From Caulobacter sp. (GTDB lineage Bacteria; Pseudomonadota; Alphaproteobacteria; Caulobacterales; Caulobacteraceae): 64,000 nucleotides of DNA. Made by a program: the position numbers and the translations under genes. The DNA is taken from the NCBI GenBank assembly GCA_030645575.1, contig JAUSMJ010000064.1:34283-98282 (forward strand), in the 5' to 3' direction. The notes under the pieces are model-generated. The model made no database searches, was not told where the DNA came from, and was given only the letters and a program-made list of their open reading frames with translations. Below are positions 16,750 through 26,569 of this stretch, one piece after another (the stretch's first letter is position 1; every line of letters begins with the position of its first letter).

Positions 16750-17045
16750 TCCTGATCGTCGGCACGGTCCGGCTGCCGCCGGAGAACCTCGCCAGGGCCC
16801 GGCCGGCCATGGAGGCGATGATCACGGCCAGCCGGGCCGAGGATGGCTGTCTCGACTACGCCTACGCCGAGGACCTGCTGGTTCCGGGCCTGATCCGCGT
16901 CAGCGAGGCCTGGCGCGACCGCGAGGCGCTGAAGGCCCATTTCCGGACCGCCCACATGGCCGCCTGGCGCGCCGTGTTTCCCGACCTGAACATCACCGAC
17001 CGCGACCTGTCCCTTTACGAGGCGGGTGAGCCAGAACCGATCTAG
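16746..17045 (+). CDS. Antibiotic biosynthesis monooxygenase (ABM) domain protein
   Basis: The 99-residue ferredoxin-like dimeric barrel opens [15 protein letters not shown] and has the ABM pattern [15 protein letters not shown] and [21 protein letters not shown]. Members include YgiN-like quinol monooxygenases and heme-degrading enzymes; many are uncharacterised. It is coupled to leuD by a 4-base overlap and is 7 bases from leuB, so it is co-transcribed with leucine genes although no leucine role is known. Confidence 0.85.
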   Translation: MILIVGTVRLPPENLARARPAMEAMITASRAEDGCLDYAYAEDLLVPGLIRVSEAWRDREALKAHFRTAHMAAWRAVFPDLNITDRDLSLYEAGEPEPI

Positions 17046-17052
17046 AGTTTCC

Positions 17053-18108
17053 ATGTCCCAGACCCTGCTTCTCCTGCCCGGCGACGGCATCGGCCCCGAA
17101 GTGATCGGAGAGGTGCGCCGCGTGGCCGCCGCCCTGACGCCGGACCTGACGCTCGACGAGCGCGACTTCGGCGGCATCAGCTACGACCGCCACGGCGCGC
17201 CGATCACCGAGGAAGCCATCGCCACGGCGCTGGCCAGCGACGCGGTGCTGATGGGCGCGGTGGGCGGACCCAAATGGGCCGGCGCTCCGCGCGACAAGCG
17301 GCCGGAGATGGGTCTGCTGGGCCTGCGCAAGGCCATGGACGTCTACGCCAACCTGCGCCCGGCCCTCTGTTTCGACGCCCTGGCCGACGCCTCCAGCCTC
17401 AAGCGGGAGCTGGTCGCCGGGCTGGACATCATGTTCGTCCGTGAACTGACGGGCGGCGTCTACTTCGGCCAGCCGCGCTTCATCGAAACCCTGCCCGACG
17501 GCCAGCGGCGCGGCATCGACACCCAAGTCTACACCACCAGCGAGATCGAGCGCGTCAGCCGGGTGGCCTTCGAACTGGCCCGGGGCCGCCGCAACAAGGT
17601 CCATTCGCTCGAGAAATCGAACGTCATGGAGACCGGCCTCTTGTGGCGCGAGGTGGTCACCGACCTGCATCGGCGCGACTACGCCGACGTCCAGCTGGAG
17701 CACATGCTGGCCGACAACGCGGCCATGCAGCTGGTCCGCCAGCCGACCCAGTTCGACGTGCTGCTGACCGACAATCTGTTCGGCGACGTGCTGTCGGACG
17801 AGGCCGCGCAGCTGACCGGGTCGCTGGGCATGCTGCCCTCGGCGGCGCTGGGCGCGGCGGGCAAGCCGGGCCTGTACGAGCCGATCCACGGCTCGGCCCC
17901 CGACATCGCCGGCCAGGGCGTGGCCAATCCGCTGGCCGCCATCCTGTCGTTCGAGATGGCCCTGCGCTGGTCGCTGGGCCGGGCGGCGGAGGCCGACCGG
18001 CTGTTCGCCGCCGTCGAGGCCGCGCTGGCCGCCGGCGCCCGCACGCGGGACATCGGCGGCGCTCTATCGACGGCCGAAATGGGCGAGGCGGTGCTGCGGG
18101 CGCTTTAG
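17053..18108 (+). CDS. leuB: 3-isopropylmalate dehydrogenase
   Basis: Oxidatively decarboxylates 3-isopropylmalate with NAD+. The 351-residue protein has [12 protein letters not shown] at the N-terminus, NLRPALCF, the Arg-rich substrate loop [13 protein letters not shown], the [17 protein letters not shown] helix, and [20 protein letters not shown] with the Mg-binding aspartates, then [18 protein letters not shown]. Start ATG 17053. It overlaps the convergent Rieske gene by 4 bases. Confidence 0.96.
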   Translation: MSQTLLLLPGDGIGPEVIGEVRRVAAALTPDLTLDERDFGGISYDRHGAPITEEAIATALASDAVLMGAVGGPKWAGAPRDKRPEMGLLGLRKAMDVYANLRPALCFDALADASSLKRELVAGLDIMFVRELTGGVYFGQPRFIETLPDGQRRGIDTQVYTTSEIERVSRVAFELARGRRNKVHSLEKSNVMETGLLWREVVTDLHRRDYADVQLEHMLADNAAMQLVRQPTQFDVLLTDNLFGDVLSDEAAQLTGSLGMLPSAALGAAGKPGLYEPIHGSAPDIAGQGVANPLAAILSFEMALRWSLGRAAEADRLFAAVEAALAAGARTRDIGGALSTAEMGEAVLRAL

Positions 18109-18467
18109 CCGGCTGTCTCCACCCGTCCGTCGCGAACCGCCACCGCCCACCCCGACAGCCGCCGCCCCGCGCAGGGGCCCGCCGTGCACAGACCATCCTC
18201 GATCCGGAACAGCGCGCCGTGGCCGGAACAGAGGATCAGGTCGTTCTCGCGGGTCAGATGCCGCCCGGTCGGCCCGCCCAGCGGCCAGCCGTTGTGCGGG
18301 CAGCTGTCGATATAGCCGAACACCGCCTCGCCCCGCCGCACGACGAAGCCGGCGAACAGCCGGTCGCCCTGGCGGAAGCGGAAGTCCTTCGCGCCGGGGT
18401 CGGGGATCTCGTCCAGCGGGCACAGAACCACGCCCGGTCCCGGCCTGGCCGGGTTCAGTCCTTCCAC
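18105..18467 (-). CDS. Rieske [2Fe-2S] domain protein
   Basis: The 120-residue protein has the two Rieske cluster motifs C-P-H-N-G (in [13 protein letters not shown]) and C-x-G-H-G (in [14 protein letters not shown]), with about 17 residues between. It is a stand-alone soluble Rieske ferredoxin, probably an electron carrier. The start is uncertain: GTG 18467 overlaps the end of the YciI gene by 13 bases; GTG 18431 would give 108 residues starting just before LCPLDEI. It follows YciI in an apparent operon. Confidence 0.82.
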   Translation of the reverse strand: MEGLNPARPGPGVVLCPLDEIPDPGAKDFRFRQGDRLFAGFVVRRGEAVFGYIDSCPHNGWPLGGPTGRHLTRENDLILCSGHGALFRIEDGLCTAGPCAGRRLSGWAVAVRDGRVETAG

Positions 18468-18745
18468 GGAATGGTGATCCGCCAGGGCTCGACGCTGGAG
18501 GTCTCGTAGAGTCCCGCTTTCGTATAGGGATCGTCGGCGTGGAACGCCCGCGCGGCGGCCAGGTCCGGGGCCTCGACGATGAGCAGCGAGCCGGCCATGC
18601 CGTCGTCGGCCGTCAGGAATGGCCCGCCCAGCCTGATCTTCAGCGGCTGGGCGGCGGCCCAGGCCAGGTGCGCCTCGCGGGTCGCGGCGCGGATCGCCGG
18701 GCCCTCGGGGAGCTTGTCTTTCCACTGGACGACGAACAGCGGCAT
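18455..18745 (-). CDS. YciI family protein
   Basis: The 96-residue ferredoxin-like protein has the pattern LFVVQWKDK, a His in REAHLAW, LGGPFLTADDGMAGSLLIVEA, FHADDPYTKAGLYET and a terminal I-P-W-K. YciI-like proteins are small dimers proposed to have a His-Asp active site; the reaction is unknown. It lies between gpsA and the Rieske gene on the same strand. Confidence 0.9.
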   Translation of the reverse strand: MPLFVVQWKDKLPEGPAIRAATREAHLAWAAAQPLKIRLGGPFLTADDGMAGSLLIVEAPDLAAARAFHADDPYTKAGLYETSSVEPWRITIPWKD

Positions 18746-18753
18746 GGCGGGTC

Positions 18754-19755
18754 CTATCTTTCGGTCTTGAGCGGGCGGGACAGCAGTCCAAGGATGGCCT
18801 CATCGACGCCGACCTCGCCGGCAAGGATGGCCGCGACAGCCTGGCTGATCGGCATATCGACCCCCAGCTTGCGGGCCAGGGCGCCGACGGCGGGGGCCGA
18901 GGCGACGCCCTCGGCGACGGTCAGCTTGCCCGACAGGGCCTGGTCCAGCGACTGGCCCGCGCCCAGGGCCAGGCCGACGCTCATGTTGCGCGACTGCGGG
19001 CTCGAGCAGGTCAGCACCAGGTCGCCCAGGCCGCACAGGCCGGCGACCGTCTCCGCCCGGCCGCCGAGCGCCTCGGCCATGCGGGTCATCTCGGCGAAGC
19101 CGCGCGTGATCAGGGCGGCGTGGGCGGATCGGCCCAGGCCCTTGCCCTCGACGATGCCGCAGGCGATCGCCAGCACGTTCTTGATCGCCCCGCCCGCCTC
19201 GGCGCCGATCATGTCGTTCGACAGGTAGGGCCGGAAGGTCGGGGTGGCGATGGCCTCGGCCAGGGCGCGACCGAGCTCCTCGTCCGGGCAGGCCAGGGTC
19301 ACCGCCGTCGGCAGTCCGCGCGCCACCTCGCCCGCGAAGCTGGGGCCGGACAGCACCGCCGCCCCGGCCTGGGGAATGGTCTGCGCCAGCACGTCGCTCA
19401 TCAGGCTCAGCGTGCCCTGCTCGATGCCCTTGGCGCAAAGCAGGATCGGCAGGTTCGCGCGGACATGGGGCGCCAGGGCCCGAAGCGTCGAGCGCAGGTG
19501 CTGGGCCGGCGCCACCGCGAGAATGACGTCGCAGGCGGCCAGATCCTCGAAGTCGGTGGTGACGTCGATGGCCTCGTCGAGTTTCACGCCCGGCAGGAAG
19601 GCGGTGTTCTCGCGGCCCGTCCGGATCGCCTCGACCACCTCGGCCTCGCGGGCCTGCAGGGTGACCGCCATGCCGGCGCGGGCGCAGACCTGGGCCAGGG
19701 CCGTGCCCCAGGCGCCGCCGCCGATGACACCGGCGTATCTCATGGTTTCGCTCAT
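18754..19755 (-). CDS. gpsA: Glycerol-3-phosphate dehydrogenase [NAD(P)+]
   Basis: Makes sn-glycerol 3-phosphate from DHAP for phospholipid synthesis. The 333-residue protein has the Rossmann motif [43 protein letters not shown], the catalytic Lys in [15 protein letters not shown], and [11 protein letters not shown]. The start overlaps the tsaD stop by 4 bases; the tsaD-gpsA order is common in alphaproteobacteria. Confidence 0.96.
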   Translation of the reverse strand: MSETMRYAGVIGGGAWGTALAQVCARAGMAVTLQAREAEVVEAIRTGRENTAFLPGVKLDEAIDVTTDFEDLAACDVILAVAPAQHLRSTLRALAPHVRANLPILLCAKGIEQGTLSLMSDVLAQTIPQAGAAVLSGPSFAGEVARGLPTAVTLACPDEELGRALAEAIATPTFRPYLSNDMIGAEAGGAIKNVLAIACGIVEGKGLGRSAHAALITRGFAEMTRMAEALGGRAETVAGLCGLGDLVLTCSSPQSRNMSVGLALGAGQSLDQALSGKLTVAEGVASAPAVGALARKLGVDMPISQAVAAILAGEVGVDEAILGLLSRPLKTER

Positions 19756-20840
19756 GCCTTGGCGCCCTTGCGTCCGGGAACATGGGTGGGATTGGCGTCG
19801 GCCGCCGCCTGGTCGAGCGGCCAGCGCGGCCGGGCCGGGGCGTCGAGGCCGTCGGTCAGGCCCAGCGCCAGCCGCTCGGCGCCGGCCAGCGCGATCATGG
19901 CGGCGTTGTCGGTGCAGTACTCAAGCGGCGGGGCGTGGAACGAAAACCCGTGCCGGGCGCAGGCCTGCTCCAGCCGCGTCCGCACCGCCTGGTTGGCCGC
20001 GACCCCGCCGGCGACGACGAATCGCAGGCCCTCGCCCCGATGCGCCTCGGCATAGGCGGCCATGGCCCCCTGCGTCCGCTCGGCCAGCTGGCGGGCGATG
20101 GCGAACTGCACGCTGGCGGCCAGGTCGCGCTTGTCAGCCTCTTCGGTCAGGGGCTCGGCGGCCCGGGCGGCGGCGGTCTTGAGGCCCGAGAACGAGAAGT
20201 CGAAGCCCTCGCGGCCCAGCAGGGCGCGGGGCAGGGGGAAGCGGTCGGGATCGCCGCCGACGGCCAGCCGCTCCAGCGCCGGCCCGCCCGGGTAGCCCAG
20301 GCCCATGGCCTTGGCGATCTTGTCGAACGCCTCGCCCGCCGCGTCGTCGATCGTCGAGCCCAGTCGGCGGCAGGCCCCGATGCCACCCACTTCAAGCAGC
20401 TGGCAATGCCCGCCGCTGACCAGCAGCAGCAGGAACGGATAGGGGATGTCGTCGGCCAGCCGGGCGCTGAGGGCGTGCCCCTCCAGGTGATTGACCGCGA
20501 TCAGCGGCAGGCCGCGGGCCAGGGCGGCGGCCTTGCCGAACGACAGCCCGACCATCACCCCGCCGACGAGGCCCGGCCCGGCCGTCGCCGCGATCCCCGA
20601 CAGCCCGTCCCAGCCGACGCCCGACCCGGCCAGCGCCCGCGCCACGATGCCGTCGATCGACTCGACATGCGCCCGGGCGGCGATTTCCGGCACCACGCCG
20701 CCGTAGGGAGCGTGTTCGGCGATCTGGCTGGCGATGATCGAGGACAGCACGGTCACGCGCCCGTCCGCCGCGCGGCGCACCACGGCGGCGGCGGTTTCGT
20801 CGCAGCTGGTCTCGATCCCCAGGACGGTAAGCGTGGTCAT
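19752..20840 (-). CDS. tsaD: tRNA N6-threonylcarbamoyladenosine transferase
   Basis: Transfers threonylcarbamoyl to A37 of ANN-reading tRNAs with TsaB and TsaE. The 362-residue ASKHA-fold protein has [16 protein letters not shown], the metal motif H-x-x-x-H in ARAHVESID region ([14 protein letters not shown]), [37 protein letters not shown] and [10 protein letters not shown]. It is divergent from hemC with 71 bases between the starts. Confidence 0.96.
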   Translation of the reverse strand: MTTLTVLGIETSCDETAAAVVRRAADGRVTVLSSIIASQIAEHAPYGGVVPEIAARAHVESIDGIVARALAGSGVGWDGLSGIAATAGPGLVGGVMVGLSFGKAAALARGLPLIAVNHLEGHALSARLADDIPYPFLLLLVSGGHCQLLEVGGIGACRRLGSTIDDAAGEAFDKIAKAMGLGYPGGPALERLAVGGDPDRFPLPRALLGREGFDFSFSGLKTAAARAAEPLTEEADKRDLAASVQFAIARQLAERTQGAMAAYAEAHRGEGLRFVVAGGVAANQAVRTRLEQACARHGFSFHAPPLEYCTDNAAMIALAGAERLALGLTDGLDAPARPRWPLDQAAADANPTHVPGRKGAKA

Positions 20841-20911
20841 CTACATTGCGGCCCGGACGCCCCTCGTATAGCAGCGGAGCGTCTTCTCCAGCCCGAGGTA
20901 GCCCCCCCGCC

Positions 20912-21874
20912 GTGTCGTCGCAACCGCCCATCCGGATCGGAACCCGCGGGTCCAAGCTGGCCCTGGCCCAGAGTGGCATGATGCGCGACCGCATCGCCGC
21001 CGAGCTTTCAAGGCTTGGGGGCGCCGCCGACCGCGCCCGGGAAGCCGCCCCGCTGGTGATCATCACCACCACCGGCGACCGCATCCAGGACCGTCGGCTG
21101 CTGGAAATCGGCGGCAAGGCGCTGTTCACCAAGGAGATCGAGGAGGCCCTGCTGGACGGCCGCATCGACGCGGCGATCCATTCGATGAAGGACGTCCCGG
21201 CCGAGATGCCGCCCGGCCTGGTCATCGCCACCATTCCCGAGCGCGAGGATCCGCGCGACGCGTTCGTCTCGACCCGCTTCGCCTCGCTGGCCGAGCTGCC
21301 CCAGGGCGCCAGGCTCGGCACCGCGAGCCTGCGCCGCCAGGCCCAGGCGCTGCATGTGCGGCCCGACCTGGAGATCGTCATGCTGCGCGGCAACGTCGAT
21401 ACCCGGCTGGCCAAGCTGGAGGCCGGCGAGGCCGACGCCATCCTGCTGGCCGCGTCCGGCCTGAACCGGCTGGGCCTGGGCCATGTGCCGCGCGGCTTCA
21501 TCGACCCGCTCGAGTGCCCGCCCGCCCCGGGTCAGGGCGCCCTGGCCATCCAGACCCGGGCCGAGGACGCCGACGCCGCCTGGGTCGCCGCCCTGCGCTG
21601 CGAGGCCACCACCCTGGCCGTGGCCGCCGAGCGCGGCGCCCTGGTGGCGCTGGAGGGGTCCTGCCGCACCGCCGTCGGCGCCCACGCCCGGCTCGACGGC
21701 CGCCGCCTGACCCTGGTGGTCGAGGCCCTGACACCCGATGGCGCGCGTCGCTACCGCCGCGAGGACGCGGTCGATCTGGGCGCCGACGCCGAGGGCGACG
21801 CCCGGACCCTCGGCCTGCGGCTGGGCGAGGCGATCCGCGTCGAGGGCGGGGCCGACATCCTCCTCAAGGATTGA
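20912..21874 (+). CDS. hemC: Porphobilinogen deaminase (hydroxymethylbilane synthase)
   Basis: Polymerises four porphobilinogens into hydroxymethylbilane. The 320-residue protein has IRIGTRGSKLALAQ, KALFTKEIEEALLDGRIDAAIHSMKD, LGTASLRRQAQ, LRGNVDTRLAKLEAGEADAI and the dipyrromethane-binding Cys251 in LEGSCRTAVGA. The start is the GTG at 20912; longer in-frame starts only add unconserved Ser/Pro-rich residues. It begins a four-gene block with hemD, a Mic60 homologue and hemY. Confidence 0.95.
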   Translation: MSSQPPIRIGTRGSKLALAQSGMMRDRIAAELSRLGGAADRAREAAPLVIITTTGDRIQDRRLLEIGGKALFTKEIEEALLDGRIDAAIHSMKDVPAEMPPGLVIATIPEREDPRDAFVSTRFASLAELPQGARLGTASLRRQAQALHVRPDLEIVMLRGNVDTRLAKLEAGEADAILLAASGLNRLGLGHVPRGFIDPLECPPAPGQGALAIQTRAEDADAAWVAALRCEATTLAVAAERGALVALEGSCRTAVGAHARLDGRRLTLVVEALTPDGARRYRREDAVDLGADAEGDARTLGLRLGEAIRVEGGADILLKD

Positions 21875-21906
21875 TCGCCGACCGAGGGGGTTGCAGGGTG
21901 CCCGCC

Positions 21907-22662
21907 ATGCCGACCGCGCCCCTCACCGTCTGGATCACCCGCGCCGAGCCCGGAGCCGCCGCGACGGCCGAACGGGTCGCCGCCATGGGCCACCGGCCGG
22001 TCGTGGCCCCACTGCTGCGTATCGAGGCGGCCAGCGACGTCGCGGTGGACCTGACCGGCGTCGCGGCCCTGGCCTTCACCAGCGCCAACGGCGTGCGCGC
22101 CTTCGCCGCGCTCTGCCCCCGCCGCGACATCCGCGTGTTCGCCGTCGGCGCGGGCACCACGGCGGCGGCCAAGGCGGCGGGGTTCAAGAGCGTGCTGTCG
22201 GCCGAGGGCGATGTGGGCGCCCTGGCCGGCCGCATCGCCGCGCGCCGCGCCGAGCTGCGCGGCGCGGTGCTGCATCCGGGCGCCGCCGAGCCGGCCGGGG
22301 ACCTGGTCGGGTCCCTGGTCGCCGAGGGTTTGGAGGCCCGGAGCCTGGCGCTTTACGATTCGGTCGCCGTGGCGCCGCCGGCGGACCTTCTGGCGGCGCT
22401 GGACACGATCGACGTCGTCCTGCTGCATTCACCCAAGGCGGCCAGGGCTCTCGCCCGCCTTCTGCGCGGCCGGACGCTGCCGAACCTGCGGCTGCTGTGC
22501 CTGTCCCAGGCCGTGGCCAGACCGGTGGCGCGCACGAAAGTGCGAGAAGTTGTCCGCGCCCCGTTTCCCATCGAAGCGGCGCTGCTTAATCTGATAGGAA
22601 GAGGGGCCGTCCCGACGGGAACGGCGCCCAGGACCGCAACGAGGCGTTTGAAGAGCCAATGA
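21907..22662 (+). CDS. hemD: Uroporphyrinogen-III synthase
   Basis: Cyclises hydroxymethylbilane to uroporphyrinogen III. The sequence is weakly conserved as usual for HemD, but the 251-residue length, the opening VWITRAEPGAAATAERVAAMGHRPVVAPLL, the LAFTSANGVRAFA motif, FAVGAGTTAAAKAAGF and VLLHSPKAARALARLL are diagnostic, as is the place after hemC. ATG 21907 has GCAGGG upstream; a GTG three codons earlier is possible. The stop overlaps the next start (ATGA). Confidence 0.93.
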   Translation: MPTAPLTVWITRAEPGAAATAERVAAMGHRPVVAPLLRIEAASDVAVDLTGVAALAFTSANGVRAFAALCPRRDIRVFAVGAGTTAAAKAAGFKSVLSAEGDVGALAGRIAARRAELRGAVLHPGAAEPAGDLVGSLVAEGLEARSLALYDSVAVAPPADLLAALDTIDVVLLHSPKAARALARLLRGRTLPNLRLLCLSQAVARPVARTKVREVVRAPFPIEAALLNLIGRGAVPTGTAPRTATRRLKSQ

Positions 22663-23534
22663 CCGCCGCGCCCGACCCCGCCGACCTCACTCCGCCGACC
22701 GATCCGGCCGTCTACGGACGTCCGCGCCGATTCGGCCTGGCCTTCTGGGCGGTGATCGCCCTGTGCGTGCTCAGCATCATGGTCGGGGCGGCCGTGACCC
22801 GCTTCGCGCCCCGGCTCTGGAACAAGGCCGCGGAGACGCCGCCCGCCGCCATCCAGTCCGCGACGGCCGACCTGCCCGAACTCGCCGCGCCCGTCGTCGG
22901 CAACCGCCCCGCCCCGGCGCCCGCCGACATCGCGACCGCCTCCTCGGCCGAGATCGCGGCGCTGCAGATCCGCATCGAGGCGCTGGAGGCCAGCCAGACC
23001 CGCACCGTCAACGCCGCGGCCGCCGCCCTCGCCGCCGCCTCCCTGGCCGAGTCGACCCAGGGCTCGGGCCCGTTCGAGACCGAGCTCGCCGCGCTGGAGC
23101 GGGTTCTGCCCCTGTCGAGCGAGGTCCGCGCCCTGCGACCCTACGCCGAGGGCGGCGTGCCGAGCCGCGCCGCCCTGGCCGCCGACTTCGACGCCGCGGC
23201 CGCCAGGACCTCCGTCGCCGCCCGCGATCCGGGCGAGCGGGCCGGCTTCTTCGCCCGCATGGGCCACGCCCTGTCGGCCATCGTCACCATCCGCCGCGTC
23301 AGCGCCGGCGGGGCGGGACCCGACGCGGTGCTGGCCCGGGCCGGCGACGCGGTGGCCAAGGGCGACCTGGAAGGGGCCCTGAAGGTCCTGCGCGAACTGC
23401 CGCCCAAGGGGGTCGAGGCGATCGCGCCCTGGCGCGGCCGCGCCCTGCAACGGGTCGCCGTCGATCGGCAAGTGGCCGCGATCCGCGCCCAGGCCCTGTC
23501 CGACCTGATGGCCGTCTCGCGGGAGCAGCCATGA
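22659..23534 (+). CDS. Mic60/mitofilin-like membrane protein (COG4223)
   Basis: The 291-residue protein has a basic Pro-rich N-terminus, one membrane segment (about 26-48), an Ala-rich coiled-coil region (about 95-135) and a conserved C-terminal domain (about 140-285) ending in ALKVLRELPPKGVEAIAPWRGRALQRVAVD. This layout and the place between hemD and hemY are those of the alphaproteobacterial homologue of mitochondrial Mic60, which shapes crista junctions and intracytoplasmic membranes. Function here is inferred from family and context. Overlaps both neighbours by 4 bases. Confidence 0.82.
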   Translation: MTAAPDPADLTPPTDPAVYGRPRRFGLAFWAVIALCVLSIMVGAAVTRFAPRLWNKAAETPPAAIQSATADLPELAAPVVGNRPAPAPADIATASSAEIAALQIRIEALEASQTRTVNAAAAALAAASLAESTQGSGPFETELAALERVLPLSSEVRALRPYAEGGVPSRAALAADFDAAAARTSVAARDPGERAGFFARMGHALSAIVTIRRVSAGGAGPDAVLARAGDAVAKGDLEGALKVLRELPPKGVEAIAPWRGRALQRVAVDRQVAAIRAQALSDLMAVSREQP

Positions 23535-25057
23535 TCAGAACCGCCCTCGTCCTCTTCCTCGTCGCCAGCCTCGCCGTGGCGGCCATCGCCCTGGGCGGCG
23601 ACGCCGGGGTGGCCAGCCTGGCCTGGCGCGGCTGGCGGGTGGACATGACGGCCGCCGCCGCGGCCCTGCTGGTGCTGCTCGTCTCGCTGCTGGCGACGAT
23701 CTTCTGGAGCTTCCTCAAGTGGCTGATGGAGGCGCCGCGCCGCGCCGCCCGGACCCGCGCCGAGGCGAAGCGCAAGCAGGGCGGCGAGGCCCTGGCCCGC
23801 GGCTTCCTGGCCGCCGCCGCCGGTGACGGGTCCGAGGCCCGCCGCCTGGCCCAGAAGGCCGCCGACCTGGCCGAGGACGCGCCGGCCCTGGTCCGGGTGC
23901 TGGCCGCCCAGGCCGCCGAGGCCGCCGGCGACCTGCCCGCCGCCAAGGCCGCCTATTCCGCCATGCTGGGCTTCCCCGACATGCGCCTGGCCGGCCTCAA
24001 GGGGCTGATGCAGACGGCCCTGGCCGAGGGCGACAAGGGCGCGGCCCTGCGCCACGCCCAGAGCGCCTACGGCCTGGCCAAGACCGCCCGCTGGGCCTGG
24101 CGGGCGCTGGTCGATTCGCGGCTGGAGGCCGGCGACTGGGCCGCCGCCCTCGACCTGGTCCAGGGCGCCCAGGAGCGCAAGATCGTCTCGCCGCTGGTCG
24201 CCGACCGCACGCGCGCGGCGCTGCTGGCCGCCTCGGCCGCCAGTTTCGAGACCCACCCGACCGAGCGCATGCGCGCCCAGGCGCTCGAATTCGCCCAGCA
24301 GGCGGTCAAGCTGAAGCCCGACTTCGCCCCCGGCGTGGTCATGGCCGCCCGGCTGCTGGCCGCCGACGGCAAGGTCGGCCGCGCGTCCGGGATGATCGAA
24401 GGCGCCTGGAAGAGCCAGCCGCACCCGGCCCTGTGGCTGGCCTATCGCGACCTGCGCACCGACGAGACCCCGCGCGAGCGGGCGCGCCGCCTGTCGGCCC
24501 TGGCCGCCCTCAACCCCCAGGCCCGCGAGAGCCGCGTCCTGACCGTCGAACAAGCGCTGATCGGCGGCGAGATCGGGGCCGCCCGCCAGGCCGCCGCCAC
24601 CCTGGCGGACGAGCCCGTGACCCAGCGCCTCGCCGGCCTGCAGGCCCGCGCCGCCAACGCCGCCGGGGCGGTGGACGAGGCCCGCGCCTGGATCGCCCGG
24701 GGCGCCGCCGCGCCGCAGGAGCCCGACTGGTCCGACCTCGATCCCGAAGGCCGGGCCTTCGCCTACAGGCCCGAGGACTGGACCCGCCTGGTGGCCGTCT
24801 ACGGCGAAACCGGCGAGCTGATCCATCCGCGCCTGGAACGCCACGAGCGGACCATCAGCGACCTGCCCAATCTGCCGGCGGCCTATGTCGAATCGACGCC
24901 GTTCCTGGCGGCCGCGGAGGCCGGGGCGGCGATCATGCCGATCCCCGACGACCCCGGCGTGCCCGACTATGCGCGGCCGCCAGAGGGCGAACCGCCGCCC
25001 GCCGCGCCGCCGCGTCGCCGGCGCCGCTTGGCAAGCCCGACTCGCGCCGCTAAATAG
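23531..25057 (+). CDS. hemY: HemY-like TPR membrane protein
   Basis: The 508-residue protein has two N-terminal membrane segments (about 3-21 and 40-60), a HemY_N pattern (FWSFLKWLMEAPRRAARTRAEAKRKQGGEALARGFLA), then an Ala/Leu-rich TPR region to about 400 and an unstructured Pro/Arg-rich tail. Proteobacterial HemY of this type is encoded with hemCD but its heme role is unproven; it is not the protoporphyrinogen oxidase of the same name in Bacillus. The ATG overlaps the Mic60 gene. Confidence 0.9.
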   Translation: MIRTALVLFLVASLAVAAIALGGDAGVASLAWRGWRVDMTAAAAALLVLLVSLLATIFWSFLKWLMEAPRRAARTRAEAKRKQGGEALARGFLAAAAGDGSEARRLAQKAADLAEDAPALVRVLAAQAAEAAGDLPAAKAAYSAMLGFPDMRLAGLKGLMQTALAEGDKGAALRHAQSAYGLAKTARWAWRALVDSRLEAGDWAAALDLVQGAQERKIVSPLVADRTRAALLAASAASFETHPTERMRAQALEFAQQAVKLKPDFAPGVVMAARLLAADGKVGRASGMIEGAWKSQPHPALWLAYRDLRTDETPRERARRLSALAALNPQARESRVLTVEQALIGGEIGAARQAAATLADEPVTQRLAGLQARAANAAGAVDEARAWIARGAAAPQEPDWSDLDPEGRAFAYRPEDWTRLVAVYGETGELIHPRLERHERTISDLPNLPAAYVESTPFLAAAEAGAAIMPIPDDPGVPDYARPPEGEPPPAAPPRRRRRLASPTRAAK

Positions 25058-25087
25058 GCGCTCCTTCCGGGGCGCAGCCCTGCCGGG

Positions 25088-25163
<76 letters not shown>

Positions 25164-25278
25164 CTTCTTCCCCCATCCCCACCTCCGGGGCGACCGCCCG
25201 GCCCCGCCCCGCGGCGCGGGCCATATACTTCCGGCCTCGATCCGCTACTGTTCGCCTCCGGGGGCGGGCGGTACCGAT

Positions 25279-26415
25279 ATGCGTGAGGTGACCGACTTCA
25301 GCCAGGGCGACCATGACGGGGTCGTGACCCAGCTTCATGACTCGGCGCTGGGTGACCGGTCCTGGTCATCGACCATGGAACATATCGCGGCGTTGTTTCG
25401 CAGCCAGTCGGTCATCCTCAGCCTGTATGGCCCCGACAACGGCGTCTTTTCGGTGGAGTCATTCAGTCCACGGTCGCGTGAGTCCGCGCTGGAATTCTAC
25501 GCCAGCGACGTGTTCGCCCAGGACCCGCGCGGCGCCTACTTTTTCGCCGCGCCCGGCGGGTCGATCTACTACGACCACATGCTCTACGATCTGGAGGAAA
25601 TGGGCCGCAACCGGTGGGTCCGTGAAACCTGCGACATCCTGGGCGTCACCTACCAGCTCGGCGCCCAGCTGCGGCTGCCGGGCGGGCTGAGGGGCGCGTT
25701 CGGGATCCTGTCGAGCGAGCTCGAAGGCCACGCCTCGGCCGCGGCGATCCGCGCCTTTCACCGCCTGGCGCCACACATCGAGCAGGCCTGCGCCCTGGGG
25801 CTGGTGATCGAGCGCGAGGCGGCGACCCGCCTGGCCCTGCTGGAGGCGCTGGCCGCGAAGGCCGACGGCGTGATCCTCCTCGACCGGGCCGGGGGGACGA
25901 CCTTCATCAACGACGTGGCGCAGGCGATCCTCGGCAGCGGCGACGGGCTGGCGCTGAACGCCGGCGTCTTCGGCGCCCGCCGTCTCCCCGAAACCCGCCA
26001 GCTGCAGCGGATCGTCGCGACGGCGCTGGCCTGCGCCAGCCAGTCCGGCGCCGCGCCCGGCGGCCGCGTCCTGGTCAGCCGGCCGTCGGGCAAACACCCC
26101 TATGTCGTCACGGCGATGGCCGCGCCCGCCAACGAGCGGTTCCTGTCCGGGCACGCGGTCGCCTGCATCGTCCATATCCAGGACCTGGCCGCGAACAGGC
26201 TCCCGTCGCGGGACTCCCTACAGGCCGTGTTCGGCCTGACCGGGCGCGAAACGGACCTGGCTGTCGAGCTGGTGCGATGCGCCGATCTCGGCCGGGCCGC
26301 GGCCAACAGCGGCATGTCGCTGAACACCGCCCGCAATCACCTGCATGGCATCCTGGTCAAGACCGGCGCGCGCGGACAGACCGACGTGATCCAGCTGCTC
26401 GGCCGCCTGCCCTGA
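25279..26415 (+). CDS. LuxR-type HTH transcriptional regulator with N-terminal sensing domains
   Basis: The 378-residue protein ends in a LuxR/GerE helix-turn-helix (about 310-375: FGLTGRETDLAVELVRCADLGRAAANSGMSLNTARNHLHGILVKTGARGQTDVIQLL). The first 200 residues resemble a GAF-like domain (ILSLYGPDNGVFSVESF... GAFGILSSEL), followed by a possible PAS-like part (ADGVILLDRAGGTTFINDVAQAIL). No receiver domain is seen, so it probably senses a ligand. Start ATG 25279. It is the first gene after tRNA-Thr; targets unknown. Confidence 0.86.
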   Translation: MREVTDFSQGDHDGVVTQLHDSALGDRSWSSTMEHIAALFRSQSVILSLYGPDNGVFSVESFSPRSRESALEFYASDVFAQDPRGAYFFAAPGGSIYYDHMLYDLEEMGRNRWVRETCDILGVTYQLGAQLRLPGGLRGAFGILSSELEGHASAAAIRAFHRLAPHIEQACALGLVIEREAATRLALLEALAAKADGVILLDRAGGTTFINDVAQAILGSGDGLALNAGVFGARRLPETRQLQRIVATALACASQSGAAPGGRVLVSRPSGKHPYVVTAMAAPANERFLSGHAVACIVHIQDLAANRLPSRDSLQAVFGLTGRETDLAVELVRCADLGRAAANSGMSLNTARNHLHGILVKTGARGQTDVIQLLGRLP

Positions 26416-26569
26416 TCGGCCGCGCCGACCTGGTCCGAACGGACCAGCCGCGAAGCCTCGACTCCACATGATCCCGGGCAGAACTTTCGTCGATGTCGGG
26501 TCTCGCCGTGGCGCGGCCGAAAGGGCGCGCGGGATGCGCCGGAACGTCGAATCCATTCGAGGGGGCTCC

